Shown here piece after piece: positions 8,849 through 17,860 of a stretch of DNA of 64,000 nt (the first letter of the stretch is position 1; every line of letters starts with the position of its first letter). The position numbers and the translations under genes are program-made. Where the stretch lies: NCBI RefSeq assembly GCF_030733545.1, contig NZ_JASHIU010000005.1:1-64000 (forward strand). The letters run 5' to 3'. The DNA is from Oceanicaulis sp. MMSF_3324 (GTDB lineage Bacteria > Pseudomonadota > Alphaproteobacteria > Caulobacterales > Maricaulaceae). The notes under the pieces were generated by a model. It was not told where the DNA came from. It saw only the letters and a program-made list of their open reading frames with translations, and made no database searches.

Positions 8849-9481
8849 TCACAGGCTGGCGCCGAGGGCGTGTGCGCGTCTCAGAGCCGCCTTTATGGAC
8901 GCCTGATGTCTCGCATCGGCGAATTCCTGGTACTCCACGCCCACATGCTCGAAACGGTCCGCGCCCAGATAGCCCGACACCGCCTTCACATGGCCCACCA
9001 GATGGCCCTGGCCGTCCCGCACGCCGCCCGGCTCGAACCCGAACTCGCCCCAGGCCGTGGCCAGGACAAGCGTCTTGCCCGACAGGACCGGTTCCAGCGG
9101 GAAGTCGCCCCGCGCCAGATCGAAGGTGAAGGTCTGGTCCTTGCGCACCACGCTATCCACCCAGGCCTTCAGCCCCGCCGGCATGCCGTAATTGTACATC
9201 GGCGCGGTGATCAGGATGATCTGCGCCTGACGCAGTTCGGCGATGGCCTCATCGCTCGGCGCCAGAAGCTGCGTCTGCTCAGCGCTCCGGTCATCCTCGG
9301 GGGTGAAGGCGGCCGCCACCCAGTCGGACGTGATGATCGGCGGCGGGTTCACGCCCACATCGCGCTCGGTCAGTTCAAGCGTAGGATGGGTTTGCCTCAG
9401 CGACTCCATGAAGGCGTCGCCGACCTGTCGGCTCAAGGAGCCGGTTTTGCGCACGCTCGAATCCACTCTCAGGACATGCAT
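8849..9481 (-). CDS. FMN-dependent NADH-azoreductase / flavodoxin-fold quinone reductase
   Basis: A 210-residue AcpD/AzoR-family protein. MHVLRVDSSVRKTGSLSR at the N-terminus is the FMN phosphate-binding loop of the flavodoxin fold, and APMYNYGMPAGLKAWVD is the second flavin-contact motif. Such enzymes reduce quinones and azo compounds with NAD(P)H by two electrons. The ATG at 9481 has GAGGTGAG at good spacing; an in-frame GTG three codons upstream is less likely. It is divergent from the LysR gene at 9586, the usual arrangement for a regulator controlling this enzyme. Confidence 0.9.
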   Translation of the reverse strand: MHVLRVDSSVRKTGSLSRQVGDAFMESLRQTHPTLELTERDVGVNPPPIITSDWVAAAFTPEDDRSAEQTQLLAPSDEAIAELRQAQIILITAPMYNYGMPAGLKAWVDSVVRKDQTFTFDLARGDFPLEPVLSGKTLVLATAWGEFGFEPGGVRDGQGHLVGHVKAVSGYLGADRFEHVGVEYQEFADARHQASIKAALRRAHALGASL

Positions 9482-9572
9482 ATTTCTCACCTCTTTAAGG
9501 GTCGGGATTGAAAGAGGCTTATGAATGTCCCCATATCAGGCTGACGCGCCATAGAGATGACTTCACCTGGAG

Positions 9573-9587
9573 ATGAGATTTTCTCAT
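9573..9587. promoter_or_regulatory. Short palindrome over the LysR start (possible operator)
   Basis: A six-base perfect inverted repeat (ATGAGA - 3 bases - TCTCAT) overlaps the ATG of the LysR gene in the 104-base divergent region. It is a candidate autoregulatory site; a second, looser dyad (ATG - 8 bases - CAT) lies around 9521-9534. Both are short and could be chance. Confidence 0.25.
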
Positions 9588-10452
9588 GCCCTCACAGACC
9601 TCGCACCGAGCCTTGCGCGGCTTTGAAGCCGCCGCCCGTCATCAAACTCTGGCGCGCGCCGCCGACGAGCTGGGGGTCACCTCGACCGCTTTGTCTCATG
9701 CCATCAAGGGGTTGGAAGCCCAGCTTGGCGTGCCCTTGCTGGTCCGGTCCTCGCGCGGCGTGACCGCCACCGCAGCGGGTGAACAACTGGCTCGCCGTCT
9801 CGCCGGCGCTTTCGCGGAGGTAGACGCGGCCCTGTCCGACCTCAAACCGCAATCAGGCCGTCTCACCCTGGCCGTCACGCCCGCCTTCGCCAGCCTGTGG
9901 CTGGCGCCCCGGCTGGCCCAGTTCGAAGCAGAGCTGCCCGATCTCAGCCTGCGGATCGAGACCTCCCATGCGCCTGTGGACCTCAAGCGCGCCACGCAGA
10001 TTGACCTTGCCATCCGCTATGGCCCCGCCAGCGCGACTGACGATGTTCTGGTGGAGGACGCCTTTGGCGCCTTCGCCACCCCCGCGATCCGGGACAAGGC
10101 GCTGGCGGGGCGCAGCGTGGAAGTGCTCAGCCCGCGATGGCGCATGCCCATAGGCGAAGCGCCCAGCTGGCGAGACCTGTCAGAACAGGCGGGGGCCTCG
10201 TTCAAGGTGGCCCATGAACGCGTCTTCGAGGATGAACAATACGCGGTTCAGTGCGCGCTGGCGGGTCAGGGCGTCCTTCTGGGCAGCCCGCATCTGCTCA
10301 GCCTTCTGATCCAGAGACACTTGCTGGTTCCGGTGGGCCCCGTGGCCCGGCTGGACGGCCCGGCCTACAAGATTGTCGGACGCGAAGAGGCGCTGCAATC
10401 GGGCAAGGTTCGCAAGTTCCTGGGCTGGCTCAGACCCCAATTTCAGGGCTGA
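9586..10452 (+). CDS. LysR-family transcriptional regulator (GcvA-like)
   Basis: A 288-residue LTTR. The winged HTH lies near residues 8-65 (recognition part DELGVTSTALSHAIKGLE, then LGVPLLVRSSRGVTAT). The effector domain follows from about 90 (LTLAVTPAFASLWLAPRLAQF), typical of GcvA/AmpR-type regulators. It is transcribed divergently from the azoreductase, so it probably controls that gene in response to an electrophile or quinone. It ends at a bidirectional terminator shared with sppA. Confidence 0.92.
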   Translation: MPSQTSHRALRGFEAAARHQTLARAADELGVTSTALSHAIKGLEAQLGVPLLVRSSRGVTATAAGEQLARRLAGAFAEVDAALSDLKPQSGRLTLAVTPAFASLWLAPRLAQFEAELPDLSLRIETSHAPVDLKRATQIDLAIRYGPASATDDVLVEDAFGAFATPAIRDKALAGRSVEVLSPRWRMPIGEAPSWRDLSEQAGASFKVAHERVFEDEQYAVQCALAGQGVLLGSPHLLSLLIQRHLLVPVGPVARLDGPAYKIVGREEALQSGKVRKFLGWLRPQFQG

Positions 10453-10459
10453 TCACGAA

Positions 10460-10488
10460 AAAGGCCCGGCTGATTGAGCCGGGCCTTT
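10460..10488. terminator. Bidirectional terminator between LysR and sppA
   Basis: Perfect 11-bp inverted repeat AAAGGCCCGGC / GCCGGGCCTTT (10460-10470 and 10478-10488) with a seven-base loop, lying between the convergent LysR and sppA genes. The A/T ends give short U-tracts in both directions. Confidence 0.85.
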
Positions 10489-10509
10489 CCGCAGTCCGAT
10501 GTCGCCTGT

Positions 10510-12381
10510 CTAGCGCGCAGCCCGGAAAGCCGTGCACTCAAAGCAGGTGGCGTAGATGCCGTTGGGATCGTTCATCATGTTGATGGTCTCGATCTCGTCC
10601 TGGGCGTCACGCGCCATGTCACCCAGCAGGCCCGAGCCCAGAAGCCCTTCGCCGAACATGGCGGTGCGGGCGCTCTGACCGAACATTTCCAGGAACTGGG
10701 CGAACGGATCCACCTCGTCGCGGAATTCGATGACGCGATAATCGCCCTCTTCAAGGCCTGCGCGGGCCACCGCTGCCTGGATGGCTTCATCATAGCCGCC
10801 AAGCTGGTCCACAAGACCGCGGTCAAACGCCTGCTGGCCGGTCCAGATCCGGCCCTGGGCCACGGCATCCACCTCGTCGCGGGTCATGTTGCGCGATTCC
10901 GCCACGATGGAGAGGAAGCGCTCATAGCCGGCCTCGATGGAGGACTGGATCATGGTGTCCCAGGCATCGGTCACACCGCCGGTGGGAGACGGCTGACGCG
11001 CCGTTTCGGTCAGGGCGATGCCGTCTTCAAAGACGCCCACTTCGGCCAGGCTGTCCTCAAAGGTCGGGATGAAGCCGAAAATGCCGATCGAGCCAGTGAT
11101 GGTGGTCGGCTCGGCCCAGATCTCGTGCGCCGGAGTGGCGATCCAGTAGCCGCCCGACGCCGCCACGCCCGCCATGGAGGCGATGACGATCTTGCCTTCC
11201 AGGCGCGCCATTTCCAGCTCTTCGCGGATCAGTTCGGACGCGAACGCCGAACCGCCGCCAGAGTCGATGCGCAGCACGATGGCGCGGACATCATCATCCA
11301 GGCGCGCCCGACGGATCAGCTCGGCATGCTGGTCGCCGCCCACGACGCCGCCATCGCCATTGCCGTCGACAATGCCGCCCACAGCCTTGATGACCACGAT
11401 CTTGTCGGTCGGCAGCAGGTTGAACTCGCGATTGGCCTCGACATAGTCGAAGAAATCGCTGGCTTCGAAGCCCAGCGAGTCTTCCCCGTCATCACGACCA
11501 AAACGCTCTTCGAGCATGTCGCGATAATGGCCGCGACCGATCACCTGGTCGACCAGACCCGCATTGAGCGACACCGCAGCGGAATCGCCGTTTTGCGCCA
11601 GCATCAGTTCGGGCAACTGGTCCGCATAGTTCTGCAGGGCGCCGTCGGACAGACCGCGCGCAGCCTCGACGCTGTCCTGATAGGCGTCCCAGATATCGCC
11701 AAATACATAGCGATTGGCTTCCGCCGCCGGCTCGGACATCTCATCGCCCAGATAGGGCTCGAGCGCCGACTTGAACGTGCCCACGCGATAGACGTTGAGG
11801 GTCACTTCCAGACGGTCCAGCAAGGAGCGGAAGAAGGTGCGATACACGGCATAGCCGTTCACCGTCGCCCCGCCCATGTCGTGCAAGTAGATCTGGCTGG
11901 CGTGCGAGGCCAGGAAATAGCCGGTCATGGAGAAGTTGTCGCCATAGACGATGATCTCCTTGCCGGCGTCCCGGAAGGCGTCCATCTCGTTTGCGATCTG
12001 GTGCAGCGCGGCCGGATAGCCGCCGCCAAAGCGCTCGAGGTTCATCACGATGGTGGTGACATCGTCATCCTCGGTCGCCCGGCGGAAACCCTCGACCACA
12101 TCGCGCAGCAGGACTTCCTCGCCCGGGCCGCCGCCCAGCAGCGACGCCGTGAAGGCGTCATTGGGAGAGATCGTGGTGGGCTCTTCCACCACCGGCCCCT
12201 CCGGCGAGAACACCAGAACGCCGCTATCGGCCATCTCGAACTCGTCGCTCGAGAACAGCCCGCCAATGAAGACGATGAGCAGGAACAGGATCAGGACGAT
12301 CCCGAACAGGCGCAAGATTCCGTGCTGGAACGCGCCGATATAGCGCCAGATCCGCGCTACGATGTTTTCGTCAGACGACAT
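10510..12381 (-). CDS. sppA: Signal peptide peptidase SppA, 67 kDa type
   Basis: A 623-residue inner-membrane serine protease that degrades cleaved signal peptides. An N-terminal TM (about 22-42) is followed by two tandem S49 domains. The catalytic dyad is visible: K204 in RVGTFKSALEPY in the first domain and S409 in AASGGYWIA in the second, the same arrangement (and the same serine number) as E. coli SppA. Full length for the long type. It is a single-gene unit facing the LysR gene. Confidence 0.95.
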   Translation of the reverse strand: MSSDENIVARIWRYIGAFQHGILRLFGIVLILFLLIVFIGGLFSSDEFEMADSGVLVFSPEGPVVEEPTTISPNDAFTASLLGGGPGEEVLLRDVVEGFRRATEDDDVTTIVMNLERFGGGYPAALHQIANEMDAFRDAGKEIIVYGDNFSMTGYFLASHASQIYLHDMGGATVNGYAVYRTFFRSLLDRLEVTLNVYRVGTFKSALEPYLGDEMSEPAAEANRYVFGDIWDAYQDSVEAARGLSDGALQNYADQLPELMLAQNGDSAAVSLNAGLVDQVIGRGHYRDMLEERFGRDDGEDSLGFEASDFFDYVEANREFNLLPTDKIVVIKAVGGIVDGNGDGGVVGGDQHAELIRRARLDDDVRAIVLRIDSGGGSAFASELIREELEMARLEGKIVIASMAGVAASGGYWIATPAHEIWAEPTTITGSIGIFGFIPTFEDSLAEVGVFEDGIALTETARQPSPTGGVTDAWDTMIQSSIEAGYERFLSIVAESRNMTRDEVDAVAQGRIWTGQQAFDRGLVDQLGGYDEAIQAAVARAGLEEGDYRVIEFRDEVDPFAQFLEMFGQSARTAMFGEGLLGSGLLGDMARDAQDEIETINMMNDPNGIYATCFECTAFRAAR

Positions 12382-12483
12382 GGAAACCCCTGTATTTCAC
12401 CCCCGAGTGGACCGTTAAGGTGGCCCACCCGTCCAGCCCTGTCTAGGCGAGACCGTCTTAAAAGACCGCAATCCTGAACGCGA

Positions 12484-14199
12484 TCAGCTGACCCGTTCCA
12501 CCTTTGCCACAGGACCGCCCCGGGCCGGCGTGACCCGCCAGCGACTGTCGAGACCGACATCAAACGCGGTATCCTTGATGGTGGAGACCGAAACGAAGTC
12601 CGCTATCGCTTCGTCCGGCGTCAGCGTCAGCAGCACATAGCCCTTGGCGTAGACGCTGTGGTGAAGGATGTGCGGATTGGTCTGCACCGTCATCTGGCCG
12701 AAGTCGACGCTGGGCGCATTGACGAATTCATAGTCGGACGGGCTGGTCACCGAGGTGACGCCGAACTCCACCCCGACGCGGTCGCCCGCTTCGGTCTGAA
12801 GGTCCACCGTCCAGAAATTATGGCTGTCGCCGGTCAGTACGATGAAGTCGGCATTGGCGGCGCGCGCCGCTTCGAACAAGCGTTCACGCTCGGCGGGGAA
12901 GCCATCCCAGGTGTCCAGCGTCATGGGCACGCCAAAGCGAGTTTGCTGGGCGAACTCCCAGACGTCACCGCCCACCATGCGCATCCCCCAGCGCAACCAG
13001 AGCGGCGGCTCCTTAGTGTAATCGGGCGCGGTGGCCGATCCCATCAGCACCTGGTTGGCGAAGATGCGCCAGGGTTTGCCCGCCGCTGCGGACTGTTCGA
13101 GCGTGCGAACGACAAAATCGAACTGTTCAGCGCCGAGCAAGGTCCGGTCCTCGCCGCCCACGCGCAGCTCAAGCCAGTTGCGCACCGTCTCCTGGATCTG
13201 CGGATCGTCCGGATCGGAATCGAGCGGCACCGGGAAATCCTCCAGCGTCATCTCATCCGAGCGCGCCAGCAAACGGCTTTCCAGGAAGATGAGCGTCGCC
13301 AGATCCCCGATCTCGAGCGCGCCATACCGCGCCCGGCGGTCCTGGGGCTCGCGCACCGGCAGCCAGCCATAATAGGCGCGCAGTGCGGCATCGACCCGGT
13401 CTGACCAGGCGCCCTCCCCCTGATCGGGGTCGTGGTTTTCTGCGCCGGTGAGGTGGGCGTTGTTGGCGGTCTCGTGATCATCCCAGATCGTCAGCCAGGG
13501 AGCGGCGGCCTTGAGCGCCTTCAGATCCGGGTCGGCCCCATACTGGGCGTAGCGGGTGACGTAATCTTCGTAGGTGACGATCTCATGGGGCGGCTCGACC
13601 ACCCGGCCCAGGCGTTCATCGTCATCCATGGCGTAACCGCCGCGGCCATATTCATAGATGTAGTCGCCCAGATGCAGGACGAGGTCGATATCCCCCCGCT
13701 CGGCCGCTGCGCGATAGGCGTTGAAAAAGCCCGCCGGATAATTCGAACAGGAAAACGCCGCGATATTGAAGCGATCGACGGCGCCGTCAGGCAGGGTGCG
13801 CGTGCGCCCGGTCTCGCTGACCGCATCGCCGAAAGAGAAGCGGTACCAGTAATCCCGCCCCGGCTGCAGGCCGTCCGCCAGCAATTTGAACGGGGTCATG
13901 TCATTGACCGTCACGGCGGCGGGCGCCGCTTCCGCCGCGAGCACGATCGAGGTGAAGCTCTCATCCTCGGCCAGCTCGACGCGCACGGGCGCATCCAAGG
14001 TCTCAGACGTCACAGCGGTCCACAGCATGACCGAACCCTGGTCCGGGTCCCCGCTGGCGACGCCGTGCTTGAAGGGACCATCCGCAGGCGGGCGCGCTTC
14101 AAAGCGCGGCTCTTCCCGACTGCAGGCCGAAGCGGCGAGGCCCAGACCCGCGGCGCCGGCGAGCGCCGCCCGACGCGTCAGCTTGAATGGCTCTGACAT
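12484..14199 (-). CDS. phoD: PhoD-family alkaline phosphatase/phosphodiesterase with Tat signal
   Basis: A 571-residue PhoD enzyme. The N-terminus has a twin-arginine motif (KLTRRAALAG) and a short hydrophobic stretch ending in ASAC, so it is a Tat substrate and possibly a lipoprotein. PhoD motifs follow in order: GVASGDPDQGSVMLWT, HLGDYIYEYG, WDDHETANN and GDSHNFW, which hold the Fe/Ca-binding Asp, Asn and His residues. It releases phosphate from esters outside the cytoplasm. A strong GGGGGA sits before the ATG. It lies 134 bases downstream of a TonB receptor on the same strand, suggesting a joint role in phosphorus scavenging. Confidence 0.92.
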   Translation of the reverse strand: MSEPFKLTRRAALAGAAGLGLAASACSREEPRFEARPPADGPFKHGVASGDPDQGSVMLWTAVTSETLDAPVRVELAEDESFTSIVLAAEAAPAAVTVNDMTPFKLLADGLQPGRDYWYRFSFGDAVSETGRTRTLPDGAVDRFNIAAFSCSNYPAGFFNAYRAAAERGDIDLVLHLGDYIYEYGRGGYAMDDDERLGRVVEPPHEIVTYEDYVTRYAQYGADPDLKALKAAAPWLTIWDDHETANNAHLTGAENHDPDQGEGAWSDRVDAALRAYYGWLPVREPQDRRARYGALEIGDLATLIFLESRLLARSDEMTLEDFPVPLDSDPDDPQIQETVRNWLELRVGGEDRTLLGAEQFDFVVRTLEQSAAAGKPWRIFANQVLMGSATAPDYTKEPPLWLRWGMRMVGGDVWEFAQQTRFGVPMTLDTWDGFPAERERLFEAARAANADFIVLTGDSHNFWTVDLQTEAGDRVGVEFGVTSVTSPSDYEFVNAPSVDFGQMTVQTNPHILHHSVYAKGYVLLTLTPDEAIADFVSVSTIKDTAFDVGLDSRWRVTPARGGPVAKVERVS

Positions 14200-14261
14200 G
14201 ACATCCCCCTGTTAAGCGCCCGCTTGGTACGAGCTTGCAAAAAGTAGTGACGAAACAAGAA

Positions 14262-14294
14262 GGCCGGCGCAAGGCCCCTCTCCCCGCGCCGGCC
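14262..14294 (-). terminator. Hairpin between the TonB receptor gene and phoD
   Basis: Nine-base perfect inverted repeat GGCCGGCGC / GCGCCGGCC (14262-14270 and 14286-14294) with a 15-base loop. The downstream sequence on the minus strand is only moderately T-rich (TTCTTGTTTC), so it may terminate or attenuate between the receptor and phoD. Confidence 0.5.
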
Positions 14295-14333
14295 ACAGCC
14301 CCGTCCCCCCGGACGGTTCTTGAAACGCCTGCC

Positions 14334-16670
14334 CTAGAAGCTGGCGCCGATGCGGACGCCATAGGTCAGCGGCGCACCCGCGATGAAGGTCGGCAGACCG
14401 AAACCGGCGCCGGTATTGCCGGCATCGATCAGGTATTCCTCATCGAGAAGGTTGTTGCCGTAGACCTCGGCGTAATAGCGCGCGGACGGATCGTCATAAC
14501 GCAGACGCGCCCGCACGAGGCCGTAGGCGTCCTGACGCACGCCCACAAAGCGGTCATTGTCATTGTCGGTATAGACATGGGACTGCCAGGAATAGCTCGG
14601 CAGGACCGACACAACGCCCCAGGGCTGGTTAATGGCTTCCCAGCGCGCGCCCAGCGAGAAGGCGTGTTCCGGCGCATAGCGGAAACGATTGCCGCCCAGC
14701 TCCTGCTCGACACCGTTCGAGGTCTCGTCAAACTTGGCGAGGTTGTACGAATAGGTCGTCATCAGATCGAGCGTCTCGGTAATGCGGAAATCCCCTTGAA
14801 GCTCCAGACCGCGTTGGGTGGCGGAGCCGGAATTCTGCGGCACGAAGGTGCTGGTCAGCGGATCAAACACCGAGGTGCGGAAGTTGTCGTACTTGGATTC
14901 ATAGATCGAGGCGGTCAGGGTGCCGTTGTCGAGCGTGAAGAACGCGCCCGCCTCGATGGAGTCCACGATCTCCGCCGGAGACGTGCTGAAGAAGCTCGGA
15001 TCATTGGAGTCGATCGAGATCAGGTCCGGGCTGCGGCCACGCGCATAGCTGACCCAGGCATTGACCCGGTCATTGAGCTCGTAAGCGGCGTTCACGCGAT
15101 AGGTCCAGTCGTCAAAGTCTGCGCTGGAGCTCAGCTCGGCGCCGTTCGGCGAGCTGGTCAGGATCAGGGCCGGACCGAAGGTGACGCGGTTCGGACCCAT
15201 GCTTGTGCCGCCATAACCGGAGGCATTCTTGCTTTCGTCCGTGTAACGCACACCCGCGGTCACGGTCAGACGATCAGTGATGTCGTAGGACGCGTCCGCG
15301 AAGACATCGATCGCCTCGGTCGAACCGGAGTTTGCGGCTTCTTCGGTGTAGTTCGGGCGCAGCGGCACGAAGCCCATGCCCTGGGACAGGGCTGCGATGG
15401 AGAACGGGAACGGGTTGGCGAGATCGGTCAGCGCCGACGCCGGCACGCCCAGCGCGCCCGCAATGGCGTTCACATCGCCGAACTGGCCCAGACGCACGAA
15501 GAGGGCCTGGGTGACGGCCTCGTTGTAGATCGCCGGAATGCGCTGGGTGTTGGCTTCGTAGAAATAGGTAACGCCGCCGAAAGCCGTGAACCGGCCGCCA
15601 TTATCATAGCTCAGGCGCATTTCATGGCTGGTCTGACGACCCGTCGCGTCCTCGCCGAAATTCAGGGCCTCAAAGCCGATGCCGAGCGGGTCAAAGATCT
15701 CGACCGAGTCATATTCGCGATAGCCGGTGACGGTGGACAGGTTCCACGCCGGGTTGAGGTCCCAGCTGGTCAGCGCCGTGATGCCCCAGACGGTGCGGTC
15801 AAGGCCCAGGCCCTGGTCGTTTTCAAAGCCGTCGATCACACGCAGATCGGCCGCCGTATAGGGCGAGGTGTCGCCGCCCTGCGGCGCGATCACGCCGGAC
15901 TTGAACGAGGTGCCCGGCCCGCTGTCTTCCTGCCAGTTGGCGATCAGGTCGAAGTTGAAGAAGCTGGTCGGCTCACCGGAGAAGACCACACGGCCCGCCA
16001 GCACGTCGCGGCCTTGCAGGTCGTCGCCATCGCCCAGATTGTCGATATAGCCGTCGCGCACCCGGTTCACGCCGGAGACGCGCAGGCCGTAATTGTCGGA
16101 GATGGCGTAGTTCACATGGCCGCCGATTTCATGGGCGCCGTAATTGCCCAGGCCGGCGAAGACGCTGGCGGAATTCTCGAAGGCCGCTTTGTTCTGGATG
16201 ATGTTGATGCCGCCGATCAGCGCGCCGCGGCCAAACAGGGTCGGTTGCGGGCCCTTGGCGACTTCCAGGCGTTCGATGTCAAAGAGCTCGACATAGGAGC
16301 CGCGTGAGCGGGAGATCGACAGGCCGTCCTGGAACATGGCCACGCGCGCTTCGGCGGTGGACACGCCGCTGTCGGTGGTGATGCCGCGCAGGGAGTAACC
16401 GGTATTGTTCGGGCTCTGCTCCTGGATGACCAGGCCCGGCGTGAACAGGGCCATGTCTTCCATGTTGCGGATGTCGAGACGCTCGATCAGCTCTTCGTTG
16501 AACGCCGCCACATTGATCGGAACATCGGCCAGCAACTGTTCGCGGAACTGGGTGGTCACCGTGATCACGTCGGCAGCCTGGTCGTTCACATCGGTTTGCG
16601 CGAAGGCGGTCGAGGCGGGCGCGATTGCGAGAACTGCAGCGCACGCGGTCAAGCGAGCTTTGAACGTCAT
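14334..16670 (-). CDS. TonB-dependent outer-membrane receptor
   Basis: A 778-residue receptor. The ATG at 16670 gives a clean signal peptide (MTFKARLTACAAVLAIAPAS, cleaved near AFAQ) and follows AGGGGTCC; a longer upstream frame has no signal and is rejected. A TonB-box-like DVITVTT follows the signal. The plug (about 35-150) includes LRGITTDSGVSTAEARV and LEVAKGPQPTLFGRG, and the C-terminal barrel ends in a terminal aromatic (GASF). Such receptors import iron chelates, vitamins or other solutes using the proton motive force. It lies upstream of phoD, so its substrate could be a phosphorus compound rather than iron. Divergent from rluD. Confidence 0.93.
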   Translation of the reverse strand: MTFKARLTACAAVLAIAPASTAFAQTDVNDQAADVITVTTQFREQLLADVPINVAAFNEELIERLDIRNMEDMALFTPGLVIQEQSPNNTGYSLRGITTDSGVSTAEARVAMFQDGLSISRSRGSYVELFDIERLEVAKGPQPTLFGRGALIGGINIIQNKAAFENSASVFAGLGNYGAHEIGGHVNYAISDNYGLRVSGVNRVRDGYIDNLGDGDDLQGRDVLAGRVVFSGEPTSFFNFDLIANWQEDSGPGTSFKSGVIAPQGGDTSPYTAADLRVIDGFENDQGLGLDRTVWGITALTSWDLNPAWNLSTVTGYREYDSVEIFDPLGIGFEALNFGEDATGRQTSHEMRLSYDNGGRFTAFGGVTYFYEANTQRIPAIYNEAVTQALFVRLGQFGDVNAIAGALGVPASALTDLANPFPFSIAALSQGMGFVPLRPNYTEEAANSGSTEAIDVFADASYDITDRLTVTAGVRYTDESKNASGYGGTSMGPNRVTFGPALILTSSPNGAELSSSADFDDWTYRVNAAYELNDRVNAWVSYARGRSPDLISIDSNDPSFFSTSPAEIVDSIEAGAFFTLDNGTLTASIYESKYDNFRTSVFDPLTSTFVPQNSGSATQRGLELQGDFRITETLDLMTTYSYNLAKFDETSNGVEQELGGNRFRYAPEHAFSLGARWEAINQPWGVVSVLPSYSWQSHVYTDNDNDRFVGVRQDAYGLVRARLRYDDPSARYYAEVYGNNLLDEEYLIDAGNTGAGFGLPTFIAGAPLTYGVRIGASF

Positions 16671-16742
16671 TGTAAGGACCCCTGAACTTGTTACATAGCG
16701 CACGTCAGTGGTGCGCAGACCGGCTGCTGGTAGGGGCCAAGT

Positions 16743-16760
16743 GTGACGCTTCGCTAACAG
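16743..16760 (-). promoter_or_regulatory. Candidate Pho box upstream of the TonB receptor/phoD
   Basis: Read on the minus strand, CTGTTAG-CGAA-GCGTCAC has the 7-4-7 spacing of PhoB half-sites (CTGTCAC/T) with 10 of 14 matches. It lies 72 bases upstream of the receptor start. A weak match on its own; the downstream PhoD phosphatase makes it worth testing. Confidence 0.3.
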
Positions 16761-16855
16761 GTCGGATAAAGTATGGTTACAGTTCGGCTTAATACAGATG
16801 ACGTCACCCAAAAGCCACGACATATGCATATACGAATAGGCGTATTCATTTGGAA

Positions 16856-17860
16856 ATGAACAACAAGACCTCACGAGAACAGACCGCGTCCTCCGCCGAT
16901 GCAGGCGAACGTCTGGATCGCTGGATGGCGGCGCTCTGGGAGGATTTGTCCCGCTCGCGTTGCAAGGCGCTGGTCGAGCAAGGCTGCCTGTTTCTGGATG
17001 ACGCGCCCCTGACCGATCCCTCCGCCAAGGTGCGCGAAGGCGGCGTCTATCGGCTGGATGTGCCCGCCCCGGTCGAAGCCACGCCCAAGCCCGAGGATAT
17101 CCCGCTCGACGTGCTCTTCGAGGATGACCAGCTGATCGTCGTCAACAAGCCCGCCGGCATGGCGGTGCACCCGGCGGCGGGCAACTGGACCGGCACCCTG
17201 GTGCATGCGCTTCTGTTTCATTGCGCAGGATCCCTGTCGGGCATTGGCGGGGTGGAGCGCCCCGGCATCGTGCATCGCCTGGACAAGGACACGTCCGGCG
17301 TCATGGTCGCGGCCAAGACCGACAAGGCGCATCAGGGCCTGTCCGAGCAATTCGCCGCCCATACGGTCGAACGCGCCTATCTCGCCTTCACCCGCTCGGC
17401 CCCCAAACCGCGGACCGGCCGGATCGAGACACGGCTGGCGCGCTCCAGCCATGACCGCAAGAAGATGGCGGTGATCGACACGCCCGGATCGGAAGCGGGC
17501 AAGCACGCCATCACCAATTACGAAACGCTTGCGACCTTTGGTCAGGAGCCTGGCAAGTCAGTGGGCCATCCCATGAGCGCGCTGGTGCGCTGTCGGCTGG
17601 AAACCGGGCGCACCCACCAGATCCGGGTCCACATGGCCCATATCGGCTGCCCGCTTCTGGGCGATCCGGTCTATGGCCGGGGCCGTTCAACCCCGCTGGC
17701 GCGGCTGGACAATGGCAAGGACTTCAAGGATTTCCGGCGTCAGGCCCTGCATGCCGCCGTACTGGGCTTTGAGCATCCCGTGACCGGCGAGCCGGTTCGG
17801 TTCGAGACCGAGCTGCCCAAGGACATGCAGCGCCTGCAAGGGTTTCTCGAGCGGCTCTAG
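16856..17860 (+). CDS. RluA/RluD-family 23S rRNA pseudouridine synthase
   Basis: A protein of about 334 residues with an N-terminal S4 RNA-binding domain and the RluA catalytic core. The catalytic Asp is in GIVHRLDKDTSG, and GRTHQIRVHMAHIGCPLLGDPVYG is the second family motif. Most like RluD, which modifies helix 69 of 23S rRNA (positions 1911/1915/1917), but the subtype is inferred. A TTG two codons upstream (16850) could also be used; neither start has a convincing Shine-Dalgarno. Its stop shares a CTAG palindrome with the convergent transporter gene. Confidence 0.88.
   Translation: MNNKTSREQTASSADAGERLDRWMAALWEDLSRSRCKALVEQGCLFLDDAPLTDPSAKVREGGVYRLDVPAPVEATPKPEDIPLDVLFEDDQLIVVNKPAGMAVHPAAGNWTGTLVHALLFHCAGSLSGIGGVERPGIVHRLDKDTSGVMVAAKTDKAHQGLSEQFAAHTVERAYLAFTRSAPKPRTGRIETRLARSSHDRKKMAVIDTPGSEAGKHAITNYETLATFGQEPGKSVGHPMSALVRCRLETGRTHQIRVHMAHIGCPLLGDPVYGRGRSTPLARLDNGKDFKDFRRQALHAAVLGFEHPVTGEPVRFETELPKDMQRLQGFLERL

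Noticed and set aside
16671-16874. 68-residue N-terminal extension of the TonB receptor at 14334
   Set aside because: It would bury the signal peptide; the ATG at 16670 has a ribosome binding site and a clean export signal.
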